This document shows, in pieces, positions 8,928 to 17,952 of a stretch of 62,115 bases of DNA (position 1 is the stretch's first letter; every line of letters starts with the position of its first letter). Under the pieces are notes generated by a model. It was not told the origin of the DNA and did no database searches. It saw nothing but the letters and a program-made list of their open reading frames with translations. This DNA comes from Bacillota bacterium (lineage in GTDB: Bacteria; Bacillota; SHA-98; UBA4971), in contig DUSX01000018.1 of assembly GCA_012842395.1 (NCBI GenBank), positions 1 to 62,115 of the forward strand, read 5' to 3'. A program made the position numbers and the translations under genes.

Positions 8928-9444
8928 ACCTCTAGGCTTATGGCTGACTTGCGGCGAACATAGGGTGCGGCCGGCCGCGCGCATTGGCTTGCGATGCCCC
9001 GCGGCCGGCCGGCTGGTCGGCCACACGCACACGACACGCACACACCGTTTTTCGCGTCCTCGCGCGTTCCTCATTCATCGTCCAGGTCACGCCTCTCCGG
9101 AACTGGTCTCGTCCCACACGCGCCCCCTGATGACTTGTAACGTATATGCATAACCACGCCTTATCCGCGAGGTCTCCACGTCGTAGGCCCTCACCAAGCA
9201 GCCCTCGCGAAGCGTGCCTTGTGAGGCATCGTCTTTTCACGCCACGAGTTGGCCTCCACCCGATGCGCTGCTCCCCGCCAGGCAGAGGCCGTTGCGCTCG
9301 CGGCGAGCCTCGCTCTTTCTTTAGCGCTTTCTTTCGTCGCTGTTCTGCAGGAATCCAGCGGCATATGAGGAAGAAACTGATGATGCTTGCCCGGCGGGGC
9401 GCATACTAAATCCCGGCAGGTCCAGGCCGAGCGGGGGCACGAAG
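8928..9444. other. 517-bp intergenic region before polA
   Basis: Nothing is convincing. A 14-codon frame (9365-9409) precedes polA but has no ribosome site. GGCCGGCCG-type palindromes occur near 8969 and 9002. Confidence 0.35.
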
Positions 9445-12369
9445 ATGACGCGCAAGAAGCTTGTGATAATCGACGGCAACAGCCTTGCGAACCGCGCTTT
9501 CTACGCCATTCAAGCCGACCTCAGCACCCGGACCGGCGAACGCACGAACGCCGTGTACGGTTTCGCCAACATGCTGCTCCGGCTTCTCGAGGAAGAGAAG
9601 CCGGATTACCTTGCTGTAGCCTTCGACAGGGCGGCGCCCACGTTTCGCCACCTCGAGTTCGAGGGATACAAAGCTACGCGCAAGGGCATGCCGGACGAAC
9701 TTGCGTCCCAGATACCCCTCATCAAAGAGCTCGTCGAGGCGTTTCGTGTCCCCGTGCTCGAGATCGATGGTTATGAGGCTGATGACATCATCGGCACGGT
9801 TACGAGGAAAGCCGAGGAGGCCGGCTGCGAGTCTCTAATCGTGACCGGGGATAGGGACACGCTCCAGCTCGTCTCGCCTCTTACACGCGCCGTGATCACG
9901 AGAAAGGGCATCAGCGAAATGGAGACGTTCGACGAGGCCGCGGTGAGGGAACGGTTCGGCATCGCCCCGGGTCAGGTGCCGGACCTCAAGGGGCTCGCGG
10001 GCGACGCGTCCGACAACATCCCGGGCGTGCCGGGCATTGGTGAGAAGACCGCCGTGAAGCTCATCCAGACTTTCGGCGGGGTCGAGGAGGTCCTTCGCAA
10101 CGTCGATAGCGTGGAGCCCGCCCGGGCGCGGGAGCTCATCCGTAACCATGCGGAGCAAGCCCAGCTTTCTAAGAGGCTGGCCATAATAGACCGCGATGTG
10201 CCCATCGACTTCGACCTCGACGCGTGTCGCTTGGAGGAGCCGGACTACGCAAGGCTTGCGGATCTCTTCAGGCGTCTCGAGTTCCGCAGCCTGCTCAGGC
10301 GGCTCGAGGCGAGGATGGGCCCCGGCCCGGGGAAGCCCGAGCCGGCCACACCCCGGTCCGGCACGCCGCCCTCTCGGCCAAGTGTGCCGCCCGAGCCTGT
10401 CGCAGGAAGCTTGTTCGGCGCAGAAGAGGTTGGCCCGGACGTTGTCCGGGATGAAGCGCGCCGAGGGCGGCCGCCCGCCGCGCCGGATGAGGGTGTTTTC
10501 GGCGAACCTACGGTCGTCACGGCCGAGGCGAGCGGGCGTGGGGCGCGTTGCGCGATAGTCGCCGATCTGGACGCCGTGCGCGATCTTGCACGCGAGCTCG
10601 GGGCCGCGAAAGACTTCACTTTCGATGTGGTGGCCGACGGCCCTCACCCCATGCGCGCGGCACTCGTGGGCGTGGCGTTCGCCTTGCCGGACGGAAGGGC
10701 TTTCTACGTTCCGTTCGCACACTCATACCTCGGGGCGCCGGCGGTTCCGGAGAGGGCTGCTCTCGACATCCTCGGGCCGGTCTTTGAGGACGACGCCATC
10801 TCCAAAGTGTGCCACGATGCCAAACCGAAGATGATCCATTTGCGCAGGAGAGGCGTCAAGCTAGAGGGCCTCTACTTCGACACCATGATCGGCGCCTACC
10901 TCGTCAACCCCGAGCGAAAGAGCGACCTCGAGCACGTCATCCGCGAGCAGCTCGGAGAGGATGTGTACGGGGTGGACGCGCTCTACTCGGCAGCGGGGCG
11001 CGGCGGGCTCCCGAGGACCGTCGCCGAAGCACGCGCCGAGGCCGTGGGTGATGCTGTCTGCGAGGGTCTTGCTCGACTCCCGCGCCTTCGCGAGGTCATC
11101 ACGAAGAAGCTCATGGATTTCGGCATGCAGAAGCTGTTCTGTTCCGTGGAGATGCCCTTGGTCACCGTGCTTGCGGACATGGAGATGACGGGCGTCGCTG
11201 TGGACCCGGAACGCCTGCGTGACCTTTCGCGGGATATGGCGTTGCGTATGGCCGGGCTCGAGCGTGAGATATACGAGCTTGCTGGCGAGGAGTTCAACAT
11301 CAACTCCCCGAAGCAACTCGGGCACATCCTTTTCGAGAAGCTCGGCTTGCCCGCTGCCAAGAAGACCAAAACAGGCTATTCCACCGACGCCGAGGTGCTC
11401 GAGGAGCTCTCGTCCCACCACCGTATCGCCGCGAAGATCGTGGAGTACAGGGAGATAGCCAAGCTCAAGGGGACTTACGCTGACGCGCTCGCATCCCTCA
11501 TCAATCCTGAGACCGGGCGCATTCACACCACCTTCAACCAGACGGTGACGGCCACGGGCAGGCTCTCTAGCAGCGATCCCAACCTTCAGAACATACCCAT
11601 CCGCAAGGAGGAAGGGCGACGCATCCGAGCGGTCTTCGTCCCGGGCAAGGCGAATAGTCTGATACTAAGCGCGGACTACTCCCAGATCGAGCTCAGAGTA
11701 CTAGCCCATTTCTCGCGCGATAGAGCGCTCGTGGAGTCGTTCAGGCGCGACGAAGACATTCACGCGCGCACGGCGGCCTCGGTCTTCGGGGTGGACATCC
11801 GTGACGTGACCCCTGAGATGAGAAGCAGGGCCAAGGCGGTGAACTTCGGCATAGTCTATGGTATCAGCGATTTCGGCCTCGCAAAGGGCTTGGGGATATC
11901 GCGGAAGGAGGCCGCCCTCTTCATAGACACGTATTTCCGACACTACAGCGGAGTGAAGAAGTACTTGGACGAGGTCGTGGAGGCAGCGCGACGCGACGGC
12001 TACGTCACGACCCTTCTCAACAGACGGCGATACTTGCCCGACCTCAACAGCAAGAACGTGCCCGCGAGGAAGTTCGCGGAGAGGACCGCGATGAATACAC
12101 CCATCCAGGGGACTGCGGCTGACATCATAAAGCTCGCCATGGTGAGCGTCCACCGCGAGCTCGGACGGCGTGGCCTTGCAAGCAAGATGATCCTGCAGGT
12201 CCACGACGAGCTCGTGTTCGAAGTGCCTGAAAGCGAAATCGAGGAGGTCGCCACGCTGGCCAGGAGGACGATGGAGGAAGCTGTGGTCCTCGATGTGCCC
12301 TTGAGGGCGGATGTGAAAGCCGGGCCCAACTGGCTCGATCTCAAGGCTCTGCCGGCGACAAATGTTTGA
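9445..12369 (+). CDS. polA: DNA polymerase I
   Basis: This is a full-length family A polymerase of 974 residues. Residues 1-290 form the 5'-3' exonuclease/FEN domain (VIIDGNSL, DGYEADDIIG, TGDRD, GLAGDASDNIPG). About 290-370 is a Pro/Gly-rich linker. About 375-570 is a 3'-5' exonuclease fold whose acidic residues are partly lost (the DxE position reads DVV), so proofreading is probably absent, as in many Bacillota. About 600-970 is the polymerase, with motif A DYSQIELR (Asp744), motif B around KAVNFGIVYG and motif C QVHDELVFE (Asp921). It works in Okazaki-fragment processing and excision repair. ATG 9445 follows a GGGGGC stretch; the gene is monocistronic. Confidence 0.98.
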   Translation: MTRKKLVIIDGNSLANRAFYAIQADLSTRTGERTNAVYGFANMLLRLLEEEKPDYLAVAFDRAAPTFRHLEFEGYKATRKGMPDELASQIPLIKELVEAFRVPVLEIDGYEADDIIGTVTRKAEEAGCESLIVTGDRDTLQLVSPLTRAVITRKGISEMETFDEAAVRERFGIAPGQVPDLKGLAGDASDNIPGVPGIGEKTAVKLIQTFGGVEEVLRNVDSVEPARARELIRNHAEQAQLSKRLAIIDRDVPIDFDLDACRLEEPDYARLADLFRRLEFRSLLRRLEARMGPGPGKPEPATPRSGTPPSRPSVPPEPVAGSLFGAEEVGPDVVRDEARRGRPPAAPDEGVFGEPTVVTAEASGRGARCAIVADLDAVRDLARELGAAKDFTFDVVADGPHPMRAALVGVAFALPDGRAFYVPFAHSYLGAPAVPERAALDILGPVFEDDAISKVCHDAKPKMIHLRRRGVKLEGLYFDTMIGAYLVNPERKSDLEHVIREQLGEDVYGVDALYSAAGRGGLPRTVAEARAEAVGDAVCEGLARLPRLREVITKKLMDFGMQKLFCSVEMPLVTVLADMEMTGVAVDPERLRDLSRDMALRMAGLEREIYELAGEEFNINSPKQLGHILFEKLGLPAAKKTKTGYSTDAEVLEELSSHHRIAAKIVEYREIAKLKGTYADALASLINPETGRIHTTFNQTVTATGRLSSSDPNLQNIPIRKEEGRRIRAVFVPGKANSLILSADYSQIELRVLAHFSRDRALVESFRRDEDIHARTAASVFGVDIRDVTPEMRSRAKAVNFGIVYGISDFGLAKGLGISRKEAALFIDTYFRHYSGVKKYLDEVVEAARRDGYVTTLLNRRRYLPDLNSKNVPARKFAERTAMNTPIQGTAADIIKLAMVSVHRELGRRGLASKMILQVHDELVFEVPESEIEEVATLARRTMEEAVVLDVPLRADVKAGPNWLDLKALPATNV

Positions 12370-12444
12370 ATTGGCCTTAAGGTGCAGAAGGAGAATCTGC
12401 CATCGTGTAGAATAATAGGGGCGTGGTGGGGCCGCAAGAAACGG

Positions 12445-12471
12445 TTGACATCGTGGAATGGCCCTTATAGT
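12445..12471 (+). promoter_or_regulatory. Candidate sigma-A promoter for the porin-like gene
   Basis: A perfect -35 TTGACA (12445-12450) is followed by TATAGT (12466-12471, 15-bp spacer) or TAGTAT (12468-12473, 17-bp spacer). It would give a leader of about 260 bases. Confidence 0.5.
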
Positions 12472-12513
12472 ATTGGAAAAGAAGACAGGCGTCCGATCAT
12501 CCTGCAATCAAGT

Positions 12514-12567
12514 TTAGCCACGTAGCCAGAAAGGAGGTGACACCCCAAAGGTTAGCTACGCGGCTAA
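12514..12567 (+). promoter_or_regulatory. Inverted repeat presenting a full Shine-Dalgarno sequence in its loop
   Basis: Arms TTAGCCACGTAGC (12514-12526) and GCTACGCGGCTAA (12555-12567) pair over 12 of 13 positions. The 28-base loop holds AAAGGAGGTGA, an extended complement of the 16S rRNA 3' end, but no sensible start codon or reading frame follows. It may be a leader structure that holds ribosomes or regulates stability; function unknown. Confidence 0.5.
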
Positions 12568-12740
12568 GTGAACGAATATAGGCGCATACAACGCAGCTTC
12601 GTCGCACCACACTCCGGAATAACGGATGCAGCGGAGACCCTCGGGGAACGCGGAGGTCATGAGGAAACAAGGTGACTCATGGCTCAGGGTTTCCCCCGGC
12701 GTCTCAAGAAGACACAAATCAACCGTAAGGGGGAGAGAAA

Positions 12741-14672
12741 ATGAGGAAGAGCCTAGGAATTGTGCTCGCCGTTCTCCTGGTTGCGGCCATGACCGTTCCG
12801 GCCATGGGCGCGACGCTCAGTGTGAGCGGCAAGTACGTCGGCGCTGTGACGTACGACGGCGGCGTGATAACGTCGGTGAACGACGGCGGTGGCTCGGCCG
12901 ACGGCATCGACCTAGCAACGCTGTCTACCCTGTATCTGACCATCGACTTTGCTGAGGGCGAGACCATGTCCGCTCACATCCCGTTGATGTTCTACGCGGA
13001 CGGCGGCGCAGTCAAGGTGGATCAGGACGATGACTACCTGATCGTGTACAAAGGCACGCCGTTCACGCTCAGCCTGACGGATGGCACGGAGGGCGACTAC
13101 GCCTTTGCGAGCTTCGGCGATCCGCTCGGCCTGGTGAAGTACGTCAAGACCGAGGTCGACCCGATAACCTCGATACCAACTCACACTTTGAAGGTTACGG
13201 GCGCGCCGTTCGGCGTCGGGTTCACGGGATACGCGATAACCCAGTCGTACGCCGACGGGAACAACCCCAGGTACGCGTTGGGCCGCGCCACCTACGAGCT
13301 CCCCGGTGGGTACACCGTCGGGGCGATCGCGGCCGGCAAGGGCTCTGACGGAGGGTCAGCGATTGCAAACATCGAGGCGGACATCACGGGCCCGCTCCCG
13401 ATCTCTGAGGGCGCGAAACTCACAGCGGCCGTTGCTGCCTCGCTCGAGAGGCCTTATGTGGCCCCGAACCGTGACGGCAAGTGGGGCAGTGCCGCCCCGG
13501 CATTCGAGCTCAACCTGAGCGGCATCGCGCTCAGCAGGTTCTCGCTTAGCGGCAACGTGCGCGCGGTGTCCCGCAACTTCGTAGCGGTCGCGCCTGGGCC
13601 GTCGTCCAGCCCGAGCGATGCGAATACTTACAAGAACTGGCGTCAGGTGCAAGGCGAGGCTTCCACGACCGTCGACCTCAAGGGCCAGGCCATTAAGCTG
13701 ACGCTTGGCGACGACTTCCGGACCAGGTACGACGGGGACATCAACGCCACAGACAAGAGGGCGTTCAACAAGGTGTACGGCAGCGCCGAGTTCCGTCCGA
13801 TCGAGCCCTTGAAGGTCACGGTCGGAGGGTACTACCAGGATTACCTGGCGAAGGACGCCCCGATTGCCGACGATAACAGGAAGAACGTGTATGGCAAGGC
13901 CGAGTACAAGCCATTCGATTACCTCACGGTGAATGGCGAGCTTCAGTGGATGGGCGCGAATATCGCGAAGGCCATTACCGACGACGACGGTAACCTCGTG
14001 GGCTACGACGACAGGTCAGGGTCCGGCTTCCTCGTCAAGGCGTCCGCTGAGGCAACTCCGATCGAAGGCGTGTCAGTGACAGCTAGCACGAAGTACGAGT
14101 CCGGTGGGTACGATTTCATCGACAATGGCACTGTGGTTGACAACCACACGCGCCTCGATTACGAGGTCTACGCCGAGGCGAAGCAGACCTTCGTGCCTGG
14201 CGTGGTGAAGCAAGTCGACACGACCCTCGCCGGCCTGGCGAGAGCCTCGTACCAGGGCATGGATGGCGCTGGGACGACGTACGTCGCATACGCCGACGCG
14301 AACGTTGCCATCAACGACGCGTTCTCGAACAGGCTGGCTCTTGTGACAGGCAACAGCTCGGAGTCCGAGGACATCAATAAGCATGACTACACAACGCTCG
14401 TGTACGACAAGCTGACGTGGACCCTGTCCCCCAACAGCACGCTGTCGGTTGCCTACACCTACGACGCGACCAACAGCAAAGGTTCGTTCAGCGGGTCGTA
14501 CAAGGTCGCGCTAGGCAAGAGCACCGTGACGCTGAGCTACGGCAAGAGCGGGTTGAAGTGGTACAGCTGCTTCGACGACTTCGACGACGGGAAGCCGTGG
14601 GCGTGGCTCTGCAACGCGAACGTCAGCCCGGATCATGATTACCTCAAGCTCAGCGTGAGCATCCCGTTCTAG
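12741..14672 (+). CDS. Putative outer-membrane beta-barrel (porin-like) protein
   Basis: The 643-residue product has a clear signal peptide (MRKS, then a hydrophobic run to AMGA-T at residues 23-24). The rest is almost entirely alternating polar/apolar strands rich in Gly, Asp, Thr and Tyr, with no transmembrane helix. It ends KLSVSIPF: a terminal amphipathic strand with C-terminal Phe, the signature recognised by BamA in diderm bacteria. No SLH domain is attached, unlike OmpM-type porins. Specificity cannot be told. The ATG follows AAGGGGGAG, and a strong terminator closes the unit, so it is monocistronic and probably abundant. An S-layer-like surface protein is the alternative. Confidence 0.7.
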   Translation: MRKSLGIVLAVLLVAAMTVPAMGATLSVSGKYVGAVTYDGGVITSVNDGGGSADGIDLATLSTLYLTIDFAEGETMSAHIPLMFYADGGAVKVDQDDDYLIVYKGTPFTLSLTDGTEGDYAFASFGDPLGLVKYVKTEVDPITSIPTHTLKVTGAPFGVGFTGYAITQSYADGNNPRYALGRATYELPGGYTVGAIAAGKGSDGGSAIANIEADITGPLPISEGAKLTAAVAASLERPYVAPNRDGKWGSAAPAFELNLSGIALSRFSLSGNVRAVSRNFVAVAPGPSSSPSDANTYKNWRQVQGEASTTVDLKGQAIKLTLGDDFRTRYDGDINATDKRAFNKVYGSAEFRPIEPLKVTVGGYYQDYLAKDAPIADDNRKNVYGKAEYKPFDYLTVNGELQWMGANIAKAITDDDGNLVGYDDRSGSGFLVKASAEATPIEGVSVTASTKYESGGYDFIDNGTVVDNHTRLDYEVYAEAKQTFVPGVVKQVDTTLAGLARASYQGMDGAGTTYVAYADANVAINDAFSNRLALVTGNSSESEDINKHDYTTLVYDKLTWTLSPNSTLSVAYTYDATNSKGSFSGSYKVALGKSTVTLSYGKSGLKWYSCFDDFDDGKPWAWLCNANVSPDHDYLKLSVSIPF

Positions 14673-14711
14673 AACGGGCCGTGTCACCCCGCGAAAATGC
14701 GGGCAAAACAG

Positions 14712-14743
14712 GGGGCTCCCGGACGCGTCCGGGAGCCCCTTCT
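14712..14743 (+). terminator. Intrinsic terminator after the porin-like gene
   Basis: A perfect 28-base palindrome (14712-14739; GGGGCTCCCGGAC pairing with its complement) is followed by TTCT. It lies 40 bases after the stop codon and is the clearest terminator in the window. Confidence 0.85.
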
Positions 14744-14879
14744 AGTTGAGTTGCACCCCCTCCGCGTGGGAATGTCCCTGTCCACGCGGGACGCGTCCGG
14801 AGGTACGTGCACCACTCGCCCTCGCCTGCCGTAGGGTAGACATCGGGACCTGCGAAAACGGCAGGAGGGCGATGTCTCG

Positions 14880-15827
14880 GTGCTGGCGATGCTGCTATTC
14901 GCGGTGGCCGTGAGCGTCGACGGGCTCGCGGCGGGCTTTGCGGAAGGGCTGCGGGGCATAAGGGTGCCGCTGGGCTCTCTCCTAGTGATGAACGTGGTGT
15001 CCGCCGTGGTCGTGTTCTTGTCCATAGGGAGCGGTCGTGCGACGGCCGCGTTCTTTACCCCCGTTGTGGGCAGACTCATGGGTGGAGGCCTGCTCATAGT
15101 GCTTGGGGCATGGATGTTGTTGCGCGGGCGAGGGCACACAACGCGCGTGCGAGGGCTGGGGCGCGGGCCTTCGGCGGTTCACCCGAATGCAGGGCTGGCA
15201 AGGAACAAGAAGCCTGCGTCGGGCGTCTGGGCGACACCTTCAGAGGCGGAGGCGCCAGCAGGGCGACTGGCATTCAGGTGCCCGAAGGGCGTAGATCACT
15301 TGAGCTTTGCACCGCACAGTGAGCGCGGCACGAACGACTGCACTCACGCACCCCTTGAAGAGGTGCCGCAGCGCGGCAGCGCGGCTCCAGGCAGCGACGT
15401 GACATGCGACAAAGAAGGAGAGGCACCGGATGAGGCACCGGACGCGGGCGCGCGCGCGCCCGGAAGCCGTAAGGCGTACCGTCCTCCGCGGTGGCTGGCG
15501 CGGTTCGCGAGCTCCCTCGCGGTCGTGCCCGGCCTTCTCGACGAGCCCGCCCGTGCGGATCTAGATTCCTCCGGCACCCTTACTCCAGGCGAGGCCCTCC
15601 TTCTCGGCCTCGCTCTCGCCGTGGACGCGCTTGCCGTGGGATTCGGGGCGGGCCTGGCCGGGCTTTCGGCCACGCTGACGCCCCTTGTGGCGAGCGCGAC
15701 GCAGACCGTATTCGTGGGCCTCGGGGTATGCATCGGACGACGAGTCAAGGAGAGTGTCCTTGCCCCGGGCCTTGAGAAAGCTCCCGGCGGCATCCTCATT
15801 CTGCTCGGCCTCATGAGGCTGAGGTAA
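14880..15827 (+). CDS. ytaF: YtaF-like sporulation membrane protein (MntP-like fold) with long central insertion
   Basis: The N-terminal half has about three transmembrane helices (VAVSVDGLAAGFAEGLRG, LLVMNVVSAVVVFLSIGSG, GGLLIVLGAWMLL). The C-terminal half repeats the pattern (LALAVDALAVGFGAGLAG and a last GGILILLGLMRLR). The duplicated xVDxLAxG motif is typical of the MntP/YtaF family; YtaF is linked to sporulation in Bacillus. Usual length is about 210 residues. This one has 315, because about 120 hydrophilic, low-complexity residues separate the halves. GTG 14880 follows AGGAGGG by ten bases. Mn2+ or other cation export is a possible activity by homology. Confidence 0.75.
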   Translation: MLAMLLFAVAVSVDGLAAGFAEGLRGIRVPLGSLLVMNVVSAVVVFLSIGSGRATAAFFTPVVGRLMGGGLLIVLGAWMLLRGRGHTTRVRGLGRGPSAVHPNAGLARNKKPASGVWATPSEAEAPAGRLAFRCPKGVDHLSFAPHSERGTNDCTHAPLEEVPQRGSAAPGSDVTCDKEGEAPDEAPDAGARAPGSRKAYRPPRWLARFASSLAVVPGLLDEPARADLDSSGTLTPGEALLLGLALAVDALAVGFGAGLAGLSATLTPLVASATQTVFVGLGVCIGRRVKESVLAPGLEKAPGGILILLGLMRLR

Positions 15828-16046
15828 CCAGCCGTCGCCGGTCGATGGGTCGTCGCGCGGCGGACGCGGCCGTGTGGAGACCTTCTGCATTGATGGGCGG
15901 CGCGTGGTGGCAAGCGCTGCGCACAGTCCCAGGGACTCTCTTCGCATCTCGCGCCGCCTGTGGGGAGGAATTCCCGGATCTACCTCGAATGTTTCTTCAT
16001 CGCGTGCCTGCTGCGAGCAAGGTTGAGGTGCCTGGAGGCCTCGGCA

Positions 16047-16649
16047 ATGGTCATCGGCATAACGGGCGGTATTGCGAGCGGTAAGAGCCTCGTCGCTTCC
16101 GAGCTGGCGCGGCGGGGGGCGTTCGTGATCGATGTAGACCAAGTGGCGCGGGCGCTCGTCCAGCCCGGCGAGCCGGCGCTCGAGGAGGTAATCCGGGAGT
16201 TCGGGGCGCGTTTCCGTCGCGAGGACGGCACCCTGGACCGCAGAGCCCTTGGCAGGCTGGTGTTCAGCGATGCCGACGCCCTCGCGCGCCTAAACGAGAT
16301 AATGTTTCCGCGGCTCCGTGCGGCCACCGAGAAGCAGGTTCGGGAGGCGGTCGATCGCGGCTACTCCATGATCGTTGTGGACGCGGCGGTGCTGTACGAG
16401 GCGGGCCTGGACGCGCTGGTCGACCGGGTCATCTGCGTGACGGCTGACGAGTCAGTGCGCGTGAGGCGTGCCATGGCGCGCAGCGGCCTCTCTCGCCCCG
16501 AAGCGCTCGACCGCGTGAAGGCTCAGGTGGGGTTGGAAGAGCAGGCTCGCCGCGCGGACTTCGTGGTCGAGAACAACGGCTCGCCGGACGACGTGGCGCG
16601 CCAGGTGGACCTGATCCTCGAGAGATTGCGGAGAGAGTGTCAGAGATAG
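16047..16649 (+). CDS. coaE: Dephospho-CoA kinase
   Basis: This 200-residue cytoplasmic kinase catalyses the last step of coenzyme A synthesis (ATP + dephospho-CoA). The P-loop GITGGIASGKS lies at residues 4-14. The substrate-binding DxD-like motif VIDVDQVAR, the LID-region Arg residues (RVRRAMARSG) and the terminal NNGSPDD segment are all present. ATG 16047 has GGAGGCC upstream; a longer in-frame extension to 15960 has no similarity. It lies between ytaF and a lytic transglycosylase, each with its own ribosome site. Confidence 0.95.
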   Translation: MVIGITGGIASGKSLVASELARRGAFVIDVDQVARALVQPGEPALEEVIREFGARFRREDGTLDRRALGRLVFSDADALARLNEIMFPRLRAATEKQVREAVDRGYSMIVVDAAVLYEAGLDALVDRVICVTADESVRVRRAMARSGLSRPEALDRVKAQVGLEEQARRADFVVENNGSPDDVARQVDLILERLRRECQR

Positions 16650-16655
16650 CGCGAG

Positions 16656-16704
16656 ATTGCCGCACGACGGGGCGTGGAGAATTCGCCCGCGCGCTTCGCG
16701 GGCG
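16656..16704 (+). repeat. Fragment of the dispersed repeat plus an 8-bp hairpin
   Basis: Bases 16656-16686 match the left core of the family (CGCACGACGGGGCGTGGAGA, then ATTCGCC). It runs directly into a perfect hairpin CGCCCGCG/CGCGGGCG (16684-16691, 16697-16704) just after coaE. No T-run follows, so a terminator role is uncertain. The next 240 bases to the transglycosylase hold no recognisable gene. Confidence 0.55.
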
Positions 16705-16946
16705 CGTCACATTGCGCCGTCGCGGCCGCCGTGCCGCTGTGCCGAGATGCCGACGTCCCGCCGCGCGCCCCTCGTCGCGGCGCGCCGGAAGGGAAGCCTG
16801 CGCCCGTCCTCGCGGGCCTCGCGTGCGCGTGAGCGAGGGGCGTGTGCCCGCTCGCCCGCTCGTCACGTTGTTGCGGGCGGCACGAATGTACCGCCGCCGC
16901 GACGTATATCGAATAATAGCGAACGCATCCACGGGATGGTGAAAGC

Positions 16947-17552
16947 GTGGCAGTCATAAGTCTCCGCCATGCGGCGCGCTGGGCCCTGGTTGTTACGGGC
17001 GCGGTCCTCGCTGCCTACCTTTTCTTGCACTCCAAGTGGTATCTAGAGCGGGCGTATCCGACTCCATACAGGGATCTCGTCACGCAGTACTGCGCTGAGC
17101 ACAATGTGGACCCGTTCCTCGTGACGGCGCTCATGCGAGTGGAGAGCCGTTTCAGGCCGTACGTGGTGTCGGAGAAGGGCGCGCGCGGTCTCATGCAGGT
17201 GATGCCTGATACCGGCAGGTGGGTTGCCGAGGAACTCGGGATCGACGGGTTCGACCCGGAGATGCTGCATGATCCCAGGGTGAACCTCCGCATAGGGACG
17301 TGGTACCTCGCATCGCTCGAGCGGGAGTTCGGAGGCAACACGGTGCTTGTGCTCGCCGCGTACAACGCAGGGCGCGGCAATGTGCGGAAGTGGCTGGACA
17401 CATCGCGCTGGACCGGAAGTACAGAAGAGATAGAGGACATCCCGTTTCCTGAGACGCGGGAGTATGTGAGGAAGGTCCTCAGGCTGTACGACGCGTACGT
17501 CCGAGCCTACGACGGTCAATGGATTGGGTCCCGGCCGGAAAGTAGCAGCTAG
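16947..17552 (+). CDS. Membrane-anchored lytic transglycosylase (Slt/GH23)
   Basis: The 201-residue protein has an N-terminal membrane anchor (about residues 8-28) and one SLT domain (about 45-165). Motifs are LMRVESRF with catalytic Glu66, GARGLMQVMPDTG, NLRIGTWYL and LAAYNAGRGNV, the standard goose-lysozyme-like set. It cleaves glycan strands of peptidoglycan outside the membrane, leaving 1,6-anhydro ends. In spore-formers such short Slt proteins often sit beside coaE and polA, as here. The start is GTG 16947, with a weak ribosome site. Confidence 0.92.
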   Translation: MAVISLRHAARWALVVTGAVLAAYLFLHSKWYLERAYPTPYRDLVTQYCAEHNVDPFLVTALMRVESRFRPYVVSEKGARGLMQVMPDTGRWVAEELGIDGFDPEMLHDPRVNLRIGTWYLASLEREFGGNTVLVLAAYNAGRGNVRKWLDTSRWTGSTEEIEDIPFPETREYVRKVLRLYDAYVRAYDGQWIGSRPESSS

Positions 17553-17635
17553 CCCGTGCCGCAAGAAAGCGGCTGACAGCCGGCGGGACCCGCAGGGCAC
17601 GAGCGCGAGAGCGCAAGAACGCAAGGGCTAGCCCG

Positions 17636-17664
17636 TTCCATTCGGTGGGCGTCCGTGGTATAAT
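17636..17664 (+). promoter_or_regulatory. Extended -10 promoter upstream of nicotinate phosphoribosyltransferase
   Basis: A weak -35 TTCCAT (17636-17641) and a consensus TATAAT (17659-17664) are separated by 17 bp. The TGG immediately before it forms an extended -10. Transcription would give a leader of about 280 bases. Confidence 0.6.
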
Positions 17665-17670
17665 CTTGCA

Positions 17671-17952
17671 TGACTTGGGATCGTCTTCATGCCTGTGCCG
17701 TGCTTGTCCGGCAAAGCGCGCCGTGCGGTCGCGGAGTGGCGGCATGGCGGCGGTCGTGGCATGACGAACCGACGTGCCGCACAGGCCCAAGCCAGCGCGG
17801 CAAGAAGACAAGAGTGGTCGCGGGCCGCGGCGGCGGGCCGGTCCATGCCGGCGAGGCCACGCGAGGCCACGTGACCGGCTGGCCGCGGTCGGCCGACCCT
17901 GGGCCGGCCGCAGCGTCGGTGATGACCGGTGACGAAAGGAGAACAACTTAGC
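17671..17952 (+). other. Long GC-rich untranslated leader
   Basis: No gene is convincing. Inverted arms GCCTGTGC (17691-17698) and GCACAGGC (17779-17786) could close a large stem. The ribosome site AAAGGAGA precedes the ATG at 17953. I do not recognise a riboswitch class. Confidence 0.35.

Larger units (their letters stand above)
12370..12740. other. Structured leader region upstream of the porin-like gene
   Basis: No gene is seen. It carries a candidate promoter (12445-12471) and a long inverted repeat (12514-12567), described separately. The last 30 bases are the ribosome site (AAGGGGGAG) and start of the porin-like gene. The interval is long for a plain leader, suggesting post-transcriptional control of a very abundant protein (inference). 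Confidence 0.45.

Noticed and set aside
12537-12581. Possible 14-codon leader peptide starting GTG within the GGAGGTG
   Set aside because: The start would lie inside the ribosome site itself, and codons show no attenuation pattern.
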